From: Ruminococcus sp. | GTDB taxonomy: Bacteria > Bacillota > Clostridia > Oscillospirales > Ruminococcaceae | Direction: 5' to 3' | Length of the DNA: 64,000 nt | Assembly: GCA_024697545.1 (NCBI GenBank) | Contig: JAILFN010000016.1 | Location: forward strand, 1-64,000 | Made by a program: the position numbers and the translations under genes | Notes under the pieces: generated by a model | What the model was told of the DNA's origin: nothing | What the model saw: the letters and a program-made list of their open reading frames with translations, nothing else | The model's database searches: none | Shown here: positions 41,841 to 50,708 of the stretch, in pieces | How positions within the stretch are numbered: the first letter of the stretch is position 1 | Layout of the letters: every line of letters starts with the position of its first letter

Positions 41841-44087
41841 ATGATAATCAAGATCAGGAAGCGTGACGGAAGAGAAGTCACCTTCAATATCGAAAAGATC
41901 GCCAATGCTATCTACAAGGCGGCGAAGTCTGTCGGAGGATCGAACTACGAGGAATCGCTCCAGCTCGCGGGCAAGGTCGGCGATCTGCTCATGGAGCGCG
42001 GGCTCTCAAATCCTACTGTTGAGGAGATCCAGGACTGCGTTGAAAAAGTGCTGATCGAAGAGGGTCACGCATCGACCGCGAAGTCTTACATACTCTATCG
42101 CTCCGAGCGCACCCGTGCAAGAGAGATGAACACCCGCCTTATGAAGGTGTATGAGGATCTGACCTTCAAGTCCGCCAAGGATAACGACTTAAAGCGCGAG
42201 AACGCAAATATCGACGGCGATACCGCAATGGGCACCATGCTGAAGTACGGCTCTGTCGGCGCCAAGGAATTCTATGAGATGTACGTACTTGACCCCAGAC
42301 ACGCAAAAGCTCACGCCGAAGGGTTCATACATATCCACGATCTCGATTTCTACACCCTGACCACTACCTGCACACAGATAGACCTGACAAGGCTCTTCAA
42401 CAAGGGCTTCTCGACAGGTCACGGACATCTGCGTACACCTAACGATATCTCCAGCTATGCGGCACTCGCCTGCATCGCTATACAGTCAAACCAGAACGAT
42501 CAGCACGGCGGACAGAGCGTGCCGAAGTTCGATTACGACATGGCTGAGGGCGTCCGCAAGACATTCAGCCATCGTTACAGAGACAATGTCCACCGCGCAC
42601 TGGCACTTCTCGCAAACCTCTCCGATTCGCGCGAGATCGTAAAGAAGATCTCCGACAAGATAAAGGCTGAGAAGAACATCGAACCGACCCTTGCCAACGA
42701 TAACGGCTACATGGAGGCTGAGGCTGAGTATCTCTCCGCATTCGCTGATGAAGCTACCGTCAAGAAGATACAGAGCTTTGCCTACAAAACTTCTGTCAAG
42801 GAGACCGACCGTGCGACATATCAGGCGATGGAGGCGCTGGTGCATAACCTTAACACCATGAACTCCCGCGCGGGCGCACAGACCCCCTTCTCCTCGATAA
42901 ACTACGGCACCGATACCAGTATCGAGGGCAGGATGGTCATAAAGAACGTTCTGCTTGCTACCGAAGCGGGTCTCGGAAACGGAGAGACTCCTATCTTCCC
43001 GATACACATATTCAAGGTCAAGGAGGGCATAAACTACGACCCCACCGACCCCAACTATGATCTGTTCAAGCTTGCCTGCCGCGTTTCGGCAAAGCGCCTC
43101 TTCCCGAACTTCTCGTTCATCGACGCGCCCTTTAACCTGCAATACTACAAGCCCGGCAATCCCGACACCGAGATCGCTTACATGGGCTGCCGCACAAGAG
43201 TTATCGGCAATGCTTACGACCCCAGCCGTGAGATCGTAACGGGCAGAGGAAACCTTTCCTTCACGACTATAAATCTCCCCCGTCTGGGCATCATGGCGGA
43301 TCACAACATCGGCACCTTCTTCGACAGCCTTGATGAATATATGGATCTTGTTATCGAGCAGCTGATGCACCGCTTCAAGATACAGTGCTCGAAGCACGTC
43401 AACAATTACCCGTTCCTGATGGGACAGGGCATCTGGATAGACAGCGACAAGCTGGGACCTTACGACAGCGTTGAGGAAGTGCTGAAGCACGGGACACTCT
43501 CCGTCGGATTCATCGGTCTTGCCGAGTGCCTTGTGGCTCTGACAGGCAAGCACCACGGCGAGGACGAGGAGGCCCGCAAGCTGGGTCTTGAGATAATCGA
43601 ACATATGCGCGCGCGTATGGACGAGGAGACTAAGCGCACGCATCTTAACTTCTCGCTGCTCGCGACCCCTGCCGAGGGTCTTTCGGGACGCTTCATCAGA
43701 ATGGACAAGGAGCGCTTCGGCATCATCAAGGGCGTTACCGAGCGTGAGTATTACACCAACTCGTTCCATGTGCCCGTTTACTTCCCGATCAACGCCTACG
43801 ATAAGATCGCGATCGAAGCGCCCTACCACGCGCTGACGAATGCAGGTCACATCAGCTACATCGAGCTGGACGGCGATCCGCAGAGCAATCTGCCCGCGTT
43901 TGAGAAGATAATCCGCTACATGAAGGAGCAGGGCATCGGCTACGGCTCCATCAACCACCCTGTTGACCGCGACCCTGTCTGCGGCTACACAGGCATAATC
44001 GGCGATAAGTGCCCCAAGTGCGGACGAACCGAAGCCGAGCACAACAGAGTCGGACATCAGCGATTCAAGAGGATAGAGTGCTGCTGA
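41841..44087 (+). CDS. nrdD: Anaerobic ribonucleoside-triphosphate reductase
   Basis: ATG 41841 follows GGAGGAAG. The 748-residue class III reductase makes deoxyribonucleotides without oxygen. It has an N-terminal ATP-cone (MIIKIRKRDGREVTFNIEKI, ~1-95) for dATP control, the large barrel domain, and a C-terminal zinc site CGYTGIIGDKCPKCGR; the glycyl-radical Gly is that of VCGYTG near residue 715. The activase NrdG is encoded near 22 kb. It is monocistronic with a terminator right after. Confidence 0.96.
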   Translation: MIIKIRKRDGREVTFNIEKIANAIYKAAKSVGGSNYEESLQLAGKVGDLLMERGLSNPTVEEIQDCVEKVLIEEGHASTAKSYILYRSERTRAREMNTRLMKVYEDLTFKSAKDNDLKRENANIDGDTAMGTMLKYGSVGAKEFYEMYVLDPRHAKAHAEGFIHIHDLDFYTLTTTCTQIDLTRLFNKGFSTGHGHLRTPNDISSYAALACIAIQSNQNDQHGGQSVPKFDYDMAEGVRKTFSHRYRDNVHRALALLANLSDSREIVKKISDKIKAEKNIEPTLANDNGYMEAEAEYLSAFADEATVKKIQSFAYKTSVKETDRATYQAMEALVHNLNTMNSRAGAQTPFSSINYGTDTSIEGRMVIKNVLLATEAGLGNGETPIFPIHIFKVKEGINYDPTDPNYDLFKLACRVSAKRLFPNFSFIDAPFNLQYYKPGNPDTEIAYMGCRTRVIGNAYDPSREIVTGRGNLSFTTINLPRLGIMADHNIGTFFDSLDEYMDLVIEQLMHRFKIQCSKHVNNYPFLMGQGIWIDSDKLGPYDSVEEVLKHGTLSVGFIGLAECLVALTGKHHGEDEEARKLGLEIIEHMRARMDEETKRTHLNFSLLATPAEGLSGRFIRMDKERFGIIKGVTEREYYTNSFHVPVYFPINAYDKIAIEAPYHALTNAGHISYIELDGDPQSNLPAFEKIIRYMKEQGIGYGSINHPVDRDPVCGYTGIIGDKCPKCGRTEAEHNRVGHQRFKRIECC

Positions 44088-44102
44088 CAAATACAAATAT
44101 AC

Positions 44103-44139
44103 AAGAGCTGTTGCACCTGGCTGCTTCAGCTCTTTTTTT
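44103..44139 (+). terminator. Terminator of nrdD
   Basis: AAGAGCTG (44103-44110) pairs with CAGCTCTT (44127-44134), followed by TTTTT. Confidence 0.85.
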
Positions 44140-44144
44140 GCGCC

Positions 44145-44176
44145 AAAAAAAAGCTGCCGCATAAAAATGCAGCAGC
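44145..44176 (-). terminator. Terminator of the LRR lipoprotein gene
   Basis: On the minus strand GCTGCTGC and GCGGCAGC pair (one G-U) and are followed by eight T residues. Confidence 0.8.
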
Positions 44177-44202
44177 CGTGTGATTTTTTTCGTGTGGCAG
44201 TA

Positions 44203-46746
44203 TCACAGCGTATAGTAATCGAACACCGCGGAGGCGGGAATGCCCTTGTTGTGCAGCGTTTCCTCCAGCGCGGCGCGGTCGGCTTCCTCTATCCTTGCGG
44301 GAAGATGCACCGTAATGTCGTCGGGGAGACCGTAGAAGCAGCCCGCCATAAAGCCCTCGATGGACATCTGATAGCTGACGGCACCGCTGAACCAGAGGTC
44401 GGTGAGGCCGGCGCTTTCGGCGAATGCGTTCGCGGGAAGCTTTTCAAGGTTTGAGTTTATGTAGATCTCCTTGTACGGCGAGCCTGTGAATACATTTTTG
44501 TTGACGGCATAGATCTCGCGGTTCTCCTCGATGCCGAATGAAAAGTGCGGGATATACAGGCAGTCGGACTTGTCGGTGCAGGCGGTGATGTCATAGTCCT
44601 CGCCGACGGTGTAGAGCTTGTTGTCGGCAGGCAGGAAATCGGGGTCTGTGCCTATCCATGCGATCTCGCCGAAGCCTATGCCGTTCAGGTAATCGTCCAT
44701 CGCCGAAGATTCGTTCGGCAGAGAATCCATGGCGAGGTAAACCTGATAGGCGACATACTGGTATTCAAGACCGCGCGGCACCTCCTGCGAGAGATGCACT
44801 CCGCTGAGGTATACGCGCTCAACGTTGAATGCCTCCATCGCAAGCTTTATGTCGGGATTCATTATCGCGAGATACCCCGCGCTCGTGACAGCGTAGTGCT
44901 CCATGCCCGTGATGTTTTCAGGCAGGATTAGTGTGTCGAGCCGGGTGTCTGAGAAGCAGCCCTCCGGTATGAGCTCCAGCCTTTTGGGTATGGTTATGCT
45001 GTGCAGTGAGGGGTCGTCCGCCATGCAGTATTTGCCGAGCTTTTTCAGCCCGTTCGGGAGAGTCACCGAACTCAGCGAGGGACAGCCGCTCATGCAGTCA
45101 CGCCCGATCCTTTCGACGCCTTCACCGAGCGTTATCGACTCGGCAGCGCAGCTGTTCATGACGTTCACCGCAGAAAGGTCGCCGCCGCTTATGTCGATGG
45201 TCTTGTAGCCCGACCATGCAAGCGCCTTGCTGTCAAATTTAGGTTCGCCGAGGCAGCTGAATGATGCGCTGCCTGTCTCGTAAAAAGCCTCGCTGCCGAC
45301 ATAGCAGACGGTGGCGGGCAGTGTCACGCTGTTCAGGCTCTTGCAGCCGCTGAATGCACTGCTGTCGATGGATATAAGACCCTCGGAAAGGCGGATCTCT
45401 TCAAGCTTTTTGCAGCCCGAGAAAGCCTTGTTGCCTATCTCGGTGATGCCTGCGGGCAGGGTGACTGATTTCACCTTGCTGCCCTTGAAAGCGCCGCTGC
45501 CTATGGCGGTGACGGCAACTCCGTTTATCTCTGAGGGGATGGTAAGATCTTCAATGCTGCCGCTGTAAGCGGTGATGACGCCGTCGCTGCCGCAGGTGAA
45601 CCCGCTGACGGAAGCCGCGCCCGCTGCCGCCCCCGAACTGTCGGCGGTGACAGAAGCCATAACATCGGTGAAGACCTCGCTTTCAAGGAAAGCACTGAGC
45701 CTTTCGCTGTCGGCACTGCGGATGCACACCACAGTCCTGACAGCGCGTCCGCTGCCCATGTCGGAGTAAAGCTCCGCTATAAGCGTTTCGGTCTTTACGC
45801 TCTCGTCGTTTTCGTTCAGCGAGGGCGACTTTATGGTCTTTACAAACCCGCTGAACACGGTGCTGCCGTAGGTTTTCGTGAACACCTCGTTCTCGCCCGC
45901 GCGAGCTTTGGCATACGCTGCCGCATCGGAAGTGCTGACCGATGTGATGAGAAGTCCGCCGCGCTCTTTGCCGTTGACGATGTGTGCGGTTAGTGCGCCG
46001 TTTGCGGTATCAGCCGCAGGAGTCCAGCGGTCGGGGAGAGCTGCGGTGATCCCGCCTGCCGAAAGTGTCCCGCCGCGGCTTCTGACAGGCTCAAAGCCGT
46101 TGAGGAGCGAGCGGACGTGTCTGAGGTAGAGGTACTCGTAGATGTTGGTGGACGCATCAAATTTTGTGGGACGAAGGGTGATCTGTACGCCCGCCCACTT
46201 GCCGACATACTCGCTGCCGTAGTCCATCACTATGTTATACTCGGGGATACGCTCGTCCTCGGCTGCCGAGCGCCCTGCGGCGGTGGTGTTGGCGGCGCTC
46301 ACGAAGCAATCGAAGCCCTTGATCTGCGTATCGCAGCGGTCGGCTTCGCGGTACCTTCTCGAGTCGCCCATGCCGTGGTCGGCGGCAAAACACCGTTCGT
46401 AAAATCCGCCCTGCGTGAACGGGGTGAAGCTGAGTACCCATTTGCCGCCGTTGTCGGTGAATATTACCGAATCATCCGACTGTTCGGCGGTGACTCCGGG
46501 CGGCACCTGAAAGGACATACCCTGCTCATCGAAGACCTGCTCTTCAAGGGGGAGAGTCCCCGTTTCGGGCGGTATGGGAAGCTCGTGTATCAGCTCGTTG
46601 TCGAGCGGTTTTTCCTCAACGTAATCATCGGCGACGGTAACTGTTTCCGCAGCCGAACTGCTGCTGTCGTTCTTTTTGGCACAGCCTGTAAGACCTGCGC
46701 CGAATATCGTTATAAAAGCAAGCAAAAAAGCAAGCTGTTTTCTCAT
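44203..46746 (-). CDS. BspA-type leucine-rich-repeat lipoprotein
   Basis: I chose ATG 46746 after ACGGAGGAT because it gives a clean lipoprotein signal, MRKQLAFLLAFITIFGAGL with lipobox LTGC. The 847-residue product has a Ser/Ala/Glu-rich linker, a ~330-residue N-terminal region of unknown family, then BspA-type LRR_5 repeats from about residue 405: IGSGAFKGSKVKSVTLPAGI, IGNKAFSGCKKLEEIRLSEG, IDSSAFSGCKSLNSVTLPAT. It sits on the outer face of the membrane. BspA repeats mediate adhesion or ligand binding in gut bacteria. It has its own promoter (46787-46815, minus). Confidence 0.85.
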   Translation of the reverse strand: MRKQLAFLLAFITIFGAGLTGCAKKNDSSSSAAETVTVADDYVEEKPLDNELIHELPIPPETGTLPLEEQVFDEQGMSFQVPPGVTAEQSDDSVIFTDNGGKWVLSFTPFTQGGFYERCFAADHGMGDSRRYREADRCDTQIKGFDCFVSAANTTAAGRSAAEDERIPEYNIVMDYGSEYVGKWAGVQITLRPTKFDASTNIYEYLYLRHVRSLLNGFEPVRSRGGTLSAGGITAALPDRWTPAADTANGALTAHIVNGKERGGLLITSVSTSDAAAYAKARAGENEVFTKTYGSTVFSGFVKTIKSPSLNENDESVKTETLIAELYSDMGSGRAVRTVVCIRSADSERLSAFLESEVFTDVMASVTADSSGAAAGAASVSGFTCGSDGVITAYSGSIEDLTIPSEINGVAVTAIGSGAFKGSKVKSVTLPAGITEIGNKAFSGCKKLEEIRLSEGLISIDSSAFSGCKSLNSVTLPATVCYVGSEAFYETGSASFSCLGEPKFDSKALAWSGYKTIDISGGDLSAVNVMNSCAAESITLGEGVERIGRDCMSGCPSLSSVTLPNGLKKLGKYCMADDPSLHSITIPKRLELIPEGCFSDTRLDTLILPENITGMEHYAVTSAGYLAIMNPDIKLAMEAFNVERVYLSGVHLSQEVPRGLEYQYVAYQVYLAMDSLPNESSAMDDYLNGIGFGEIAWIGTDPDFLPADNKLYTVGEDYDITACTDKSDCLYIPHFSFGIEENREIYAVNKNVFTGSPYKEIYINSNLEKLPANAFAESAGLTDLWFSGAVSYQMSIEGFMAGCFYGLPDDITVHLPARIEEADRAALEETLHNKGIPASAVFDYYTL

Positions 46747-46786
46747 ATCCTGATCCTCCGTATGTCGGCATATTCTACGATATACT

Positions 46787-46815
46787 ATTATACTATATAA
46801 AATGACAGTTTTCAA
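46787..46815 (-). promoter_or_regulatory. Promoter of the LRR lipoprotein gene
   Basis: On the minus strand TTGAAA (46815-46810) and TATAAT (46792-46787), 17-base spacer. Confidence 0.65.
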
Positions 46816-46851
46816 TTGTCAATTTGCACAAAGGAAAAGCTTTGAGCGGGG

Positions 46852-46880
46852 TTGCAATCTGCGGCAGAAGGTGGTATAAT
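46852..46880 (+). promoter_or_regulatory. Promoter of the ADP-ribosylglycohydrolase-like gene
   Basis: TTGCAA (46852-46857) and TATAAT (46875-46880), 17-base spacer; diverges from the lipoprotein promoter. Confidence 0.7.
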
Positions 46881-46918
46881 AACACTTGCAGAGACTGTAA
46901 TGCAAAGGAGGGGGCGTG

Positions 46919-47743
46919 ATGTGGGGCGCGATCATAGGAGATATGGTGGGGGCTTCCTTTGCGGGAAAGCTCAACCACGACAGCCGCTTTGTACCCGCGG
47001 AGCATCTCGGCGGGTATACCGTCAACACTCTTCTGATAACGGCGCTTGAGGAATACCTGACCTACGACCCGACCCCGCCTTCGGGCAGGATAGCGGTAAA
47101 GCTTGCCGAGCGTGAGATCGCGGGGATCCAGAAGCGGTATCTGAGAAGAAACGCCGAGCTTTGCGACCCATCGCGGCGCAGATGGCTGGCTTCGGCAGGG
47201 GTGCGGAGAAATATTTCGGAGGGTGCTTTCTCGCCCGTTCTGGCTCTGCCGCTGGCGCTGGTGTGCTCGGATATCGAAGAGGTCACGCAGCGCGCGGAGC
47301 AGACCTGCGCCTACATCAGCGACTGCGCCGAGAGCAGGGAAGCGGCAAAGGCGGCGGCGGTCATAATATATTCGCTGGGACATGGGATAGATAAGTCGGA
47401 GCTCGGGGAGATCTGCGAGCCGTTCTGCGGTTTTCAGCCGCAGCTGCCTTATGAGGATATCCGCGAAACTCTGTCGGCGGGCGGCGGAACGCGCGAGCTG
47501 ATACAGGGTGCGGTCGCCGCGCTTATAAAGTCATACGACTTTGACAGCGCCGTGAGGTTCGCCGCAGCCCTCGGCAGGGAGCCTCAGACGATATGCGCCC
47601 TCGCAGGGGCTATGGCTGAGGTCTGCTATAGGGAGATGCCTGACGGGCTTGCCGAAAAAGCAATGGCAAAACTCGGTATATATGAGCGCGGCAAGGTTAA
47701 AATTTTTATGAAAAAAATTCTTGACAAAAATGCTTTAACATGA
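46919..47743 (+). CDS. Degenerate ADP-ribosylglycohydrolase-fold protein
   Basis: AAGGAGGGG precedes the ATG at 46919. The 274-residue product starts MWGAIIGDMVGASF, the opening of ADP-ribosylglycohydrolases, contains GVRRNISEGAFSPVLALPLA where the S-GAMR motif should be, and ends with ALGREPQTICALAGAMAEV where active enzymes have GGDTDTIGAIAGA. The metal-binding aspartates are thus replaced (GDTDT to GREPQT). The fold call is good, but classical dinuclear magnesium catalysis looks lost. Its 3' end carries the promoter of the RNase P RNA. Confidence 0.75.
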   Translation: MWGAIIGDMVGASFAGKLNHDSRFVPAEHLGGYTVNTLLITALEEYLTYDPTPPSGRIAVKLAEREIAGIQKRYLRRNAELCDPSRRRWLASAGVRRNISEGAFSPVLALPLALVCSDIEEVTQRAEQTCAYISDCAESREAAKAAAVIIYSLGHGIDKSELGEICEPFCGFQPQLPYEDIRETLSAGGGTRELIQGAVAALIKSYDFDSAVRFAAALGREPQTICALAGAMAEVCYREMPDGLAEKAMAKLGIYERGKVKIFMKKILDKNALT

Positions 47744-47749
47744 TATAAT
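47721..47749 (+). promoter_or_regulatory. Promoter of the RNase P RNA gene
   Basis: TTGACA (47721-47726) and TATAAT (47744-47749), perfect with 17-base spacer; the -35 lies inside the preceding coding region. Confidence 0.85.
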
Positions 47750-47756
47750 GATACAA

Positions 47757-48105
47757 GTGAGTCGGATATACGGCAGCGGCGCGGATATACGCGCTGAGGA
47801 AAGTCCGAGCATCGCAGAGCAGGATAGTTGATAACGTCAACCGAGGGTGACCTCCGAGCTAGTGCAACAGAAATATACCGCCTTATATAATAAGGTAAGG
47901 GTGGAAAGGCGAGGTAAGAGCTCACCGGGGCAGTCGTGAGGCTGCTGCCATGTAAACCTTATCCGATGCAACGCCAATGGCGGCGGCGCAGACAATGGCT
48001 GCTCGTCAGTCTGCACACCGTAGGCGGCTGGAGCTGTGCGGCGACGTACAGCCAAGATAGATTGCCGTACACGACAAAACTCGGCTTACAGTTCGGCTCA
48101 CGCCC
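47757..48105 (+). ncRNA. rnpB: RNase P RNA, bacterial type A
   Basis: Conserved blocks appear in order: GAGGAAAGTCCGAGC, AGTGCAACAGAAATATACCG, GGTAAGGGTGGAAAGGCGAG, GGTAAGAGCTCACC, GCCATGTAAACC, GATAGATTGCCG and the closing ACTCGGCTTACAG. The 5' GTGAGTCGG pairs with the 3' TCGGCTCAC to form P1. The RNA is the catalytic subunit that matures tRNA 5' ends. Start and end are estimated from the promoter and P1. Confidence 0.95.
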
Positions 48106-48201
48106 ATTATCGGGATTTGGCAGTAACTTAGTATAGATTGTCAAATTTGGACAAAAGTTTAACAAGAAATTGTTATAATTGCTGAAATTTTCTAAAAACA
48201 G

Positions 48202-48230
48202 TTGCATATGGCACTGAAAGGTGCTATAAT
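48202..48230 (+). promoter_or_regulatory. Promoter of the sortase cassette
   Basis: TTGCAT (48202-48207) and TATAAT (48225-48230), 17-base spacer. Confidence 0.75.
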
Positions 48231-48276
48231 ATAAAACGTAAATATAGATTCTATGGAGAATCAGGAGGAAAATGTT

Positions 48277-48939
48277 ATGAAGATTTTAAAAGTATTATCT
48301 GCAAGCGCAATCGCAGCAGCAGTAGCAGCAGCAGTTACCGTTCCTGCATCCGCAGCAACTACATATAAGGATGTAATTGAAGCTACTAAGGCTTGCGGCG
48401 TTCAGGCTCACAACGTTCAGCAGCTTGAGAACTTCCTTGAGGCTAACGATTCTTATTTTACTTCTGATGAGTATGATGAGATGGTAGCTGATATGGAGAA
48501 TATCCGCGACACTTATGTTATCCCTGCAGCTGAGAAGGCCGGTCTTCCTACCGATGACCTTGCTGCTCTGAGTGAGGATGACAAGATCCTGATCGGTCGT
48601 CAGTGGACTGAGGCTGATAAGGAAGCTATCTGCAACGACCTTATCGAGCTCGGTGCTGATTACGATGTAACTGTTACTATCACCAAGGCTTCTGAGAGCC
48701 ACTATGATGTAACCGCTACCATTAACAAGACTGACAGCAATGATTCTGCTGATTCCAACAACTCGGGCAGCTCCAGCAGCTCCAGCACTACCGACTCCAC
48801 CAAGAAGGACTCTGCTGTTGCTCCTTCCGGCGGCGTTATGAAGGCCGGTTCCAACGCTACTGCTATCGCTTTCGGCGGCATCGCTACTCTGCTTGCTGCT
48901 ACCGGTATTGTTGTAGTTGCTAAGAAGAACAAGGAATAA
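48277..48939 (+). CDS. Exported protein with C-terminal anchor, likely sortase substrate
   Basis: ATG 48277 follows CAGGAGGAA. The 220-residue product has a signal peptide (MKILKVLSASAIAAAVAAAV, cut near ASA), a helical, acidic domain of ~120 residues of unknown family, a Ser/Thr/Asp-rich spacer, then APSGG, a hydrophobic segment (AFGGIATLLAATGIVVV) and a KKNKE tail. The tail resembles a cell-wall sorting signal, but the pentapeptide is not LPXTG. A sortase gene follows by 28 bases, which suggests they act together. Codon bias implies strong expression. Confidence 0.75.
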   Translation: MKILKVLSASAIAAAVAAAVTVPASAATTYKDVIEATKACGVQAHNVQQLENFLEANDSYFTSDEYDEMVADMENIRDTYVIPAAEKAGLPTDDLAALSEDDKILIGRQWTEADKEAICNDLIELGADYDVTVTITKASESHYDVTATINKTDSNDSADSNNSGSSSSSSTTDSTKKDSAVAPSGGVMKAGSNATAIAFGGIATLLAATGIVVVAKKNKE

Positions 48940-48967
48940 TTCCTGACAATTTACGGAGTGATTTATA

Positions 48968-49720
48968 ATGAGCAAACATAAGTCCGGTAAGTCTTCCGGT
49001 CATGGAGCTCATCACAGACATTCTTCGTCGAATAGGGTGTTGAGGACAATAACTTTTGTTCTCACACCTTTTTTGATTCTGATGATAGTTTGCGGTGCGC
49101 TTACTCTTGCACTTTACAAGCCTTTTTATACCATAAAGCCTATGCTTGACATAGTCTTTGACGCTAAGGGCGCGGATAGCGATAATCTGCTTAATCTTGT
49201 CGATTCCGATTACAGCCTTGAGGACAGACACAAGGCTGAGCGCGTTGTCGTTGACGATGACACCAAGCAGGAGCATACCATGCTCTATCCCTACTACGGT
49301 GACAAGTACGCGACCCTCAACTGTATCCCTGCGGGCATGAATGATATTCCCGTTTACTGCGGCACCGATTCGGCAAATCTTGAAAAGGGCGCTGCATGGT
49401 TCAACGGCTCGGTGTACATCGGTCATAAGGGCAATGTCGTTATAGCGGGTCACAATCACACATATTTTTACAATCTGCCCAAGTGCGAGATCGGTGATGT
49501 TGTTACTCTTGAGACTTCTTACGTCAAGCAGACCTACTTGGTAACACAGCGCGAGGTCTTCCACGAAACGGATCTTACCTACATCAGACCTACCGATGAC
49601 GACAGGCTCACCATGTATACCTGCTGGAACAACGGCAGACTGGGTATGAGTAAGTACAGGCTCGCGATTATCTGCGAGCTGACCAAACGCGAGTGGAAGG
49701 ATGTGAAAGAGAAAAAGTGA
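48968..49720 (+). CDS. Sortase
   Basis: The 250-residue enzyme has a basic, His-rich N-terminus, one membrane segment (ITFVLTPFLILMIVCGALTL), and a sortase catalytic domain: VIAGHNHTYFYNL with His near 162, TMYTCWNN with Cys near 219, and SKYRLAI with Arg near 231. Sortases cleave a sorting motif and join surface proteins to the wall or to each other. GHNHTYF and TCWNNG do not clearly place it in class A or B; class assignment needs a tree. It sits between a candidate substrate and a membrane protein whose GTG overlaps its stop. Confidence 0.9.
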   Translation: MSKHKSGKSSGHGAHHRHSSSNRVLRTITFVLTPFLILMIVCGALTLALYKPFYTIKPMLDIVFDAKGADSDNLLNLVDSDYSLEDRHKAERVVVDDDTKQEHTMLYPYYGDKYATLNCIPAGMNDIPVYCGTDSANLEKGAAWFNGSVYIGHKGNVVIAGHNHTYFYNLPKCEIGDVVTLETSYVKQTYLVTQREVFHETDLTYIRPTDDDRLTMYTCWNNGRLGMSKYRLAIICELTKREWKDVKEKK

Positions 49721-50625
49721 AAAAGCTTTATCACTATCCTGCAATGATGATACTCTCTTTCTTTGCGGTGATCTTCCTCATGGTGTTCGAGGCTTCGATG
49801 TTCGTTGAGACCGTCATATTCAAGCCTACACTTTATTCGGAAGCGATCGGACGCAAGGCGGTCATCAATGCGGTGTACGAAGACCTTGAGGTTTACTTCA
49901 CTCAGTTCTCCGCACCTACGGGTATCCCCCCCGAGGTCTTTACCGACCCTATCAAGAAGGAAGAGCTGTCGCAGTCCTCATTTGAACTGCTCACCGATTC
50001 TCTTGAATACCTCACAGACAAGAACGCTCCCAAGCCTGAGATCAAGTATGATTTTAAGCCGTTTGAGGACAGCGTCGTAGGTTATATCGAGAGCTATTCG
50101 GATCAGAATAACATCGAAAAGGACGAGGATTATTACAACCTTATAGACAATACAGTCTCAACGGGTGAGGGTCAGATCAGGCATCATCTTGATGTTATGA
50201 TGCTCTATCAGCTGTCCAACAGCCGTTACGGCGGCGTTTTGCATGAGAAGTCGGGTTATATCCGCACGGTTATGTTGGGCTCGGCAGGCGTGTTGGTGCT
50301 TATCGCGCTGCTTATGTTCATCATCGACCGCCACCACATCAGAGACCTGACCTACTGGCTGGGTCTGATCGTCGCGGTATCCTCCGTTGTGATCCTGATA
50401 CCCTGCATCTATCTCAACAAGATCAACTATTTCAGCACATTTTTCATGAGGTCGCCGCACATTTACCTGACGGTAACGGGCGTTTTCCAGACGATGCTCA
50501 ACATGATAATCTACTTTGAGACGATAATGCTCATCATAGGTCTTATACTCATCGTGCTCACCATCGTGATCCACCTGATCTATGTGAAGTATAAACGCGC
50601 CAAGCACAGATTTGAAAAGGAATAA
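49717..50625 (+). CDS. Multi-pass membrane protein of the sortase cassette
   Basis: GTG 49717 overlaps the sortase stop (GTGA), so translation is coupled. The 302-residue product has an N-terminal membrane helix, an extracytoplasmic loop of ~150 residues, then four membrane segments (LGSAGVLVLIALLMFII, LTYWLGLIVAVSSVVILIP, LTVTGVFQTMLNMIIYF, LIIGLILIVLTIVIHLIYV) and a basic tail. I do not recognise the family. Its coupling to the sortase suggests a role in surface-protein handling. Confidence 0.8.
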   Translation: MKKLYHYPAMMILSFFAVIFLMVFEASMFVETVIFKPTLYSEAIGRKAVINAVYEDLEVYFTQFSAPTGIPPEVFTDPIKKEELSQSSFELLTDSLEYLTDKNAPKPEIKYDFKPFEDSVVGYIESYSDQNNIEKDEDYYNLIDNTVSTGEGQIRHHLDVMMLYQLSNSRYGGVLHEKSGYIRTVMLGSAGVLVLIALLMFIIDRHHIRDLTYWLGLIVAVSSVVILIPCIYLNKINYFSTFFMRSPHIYLTVTGVFQTMLNMIIYFETIMLIIGLILIVLTIVIHLIYVKYKRAKHRFEKE

Positions 50626-50629
50626 GATA

Positions 50630-50662
50630 AAGTCCCGCAGACTGCTGTCCGCGGGACTTTTT
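50630..50662 (+). terminator. Terminator of the sortase cassette
   Basis: AAGTCCCGC (50630-50638) pairs with GCGGGACTT (50651-50659), followed by TTTG. Confidence 0.75.
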
Positions 50663-50708
50663 GTATTGCTCAGCCGTTTGACGGAGCCGATGTTCGTTTT
50701 TTTGCAGA

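Noticed and set aside
42486-44162. Long minus-strand open frame (558 codons) opposite nrdD
   Set aside because: The plus-strand nrdD motifs are decisive; the antisense frame has no recognisable protein features.
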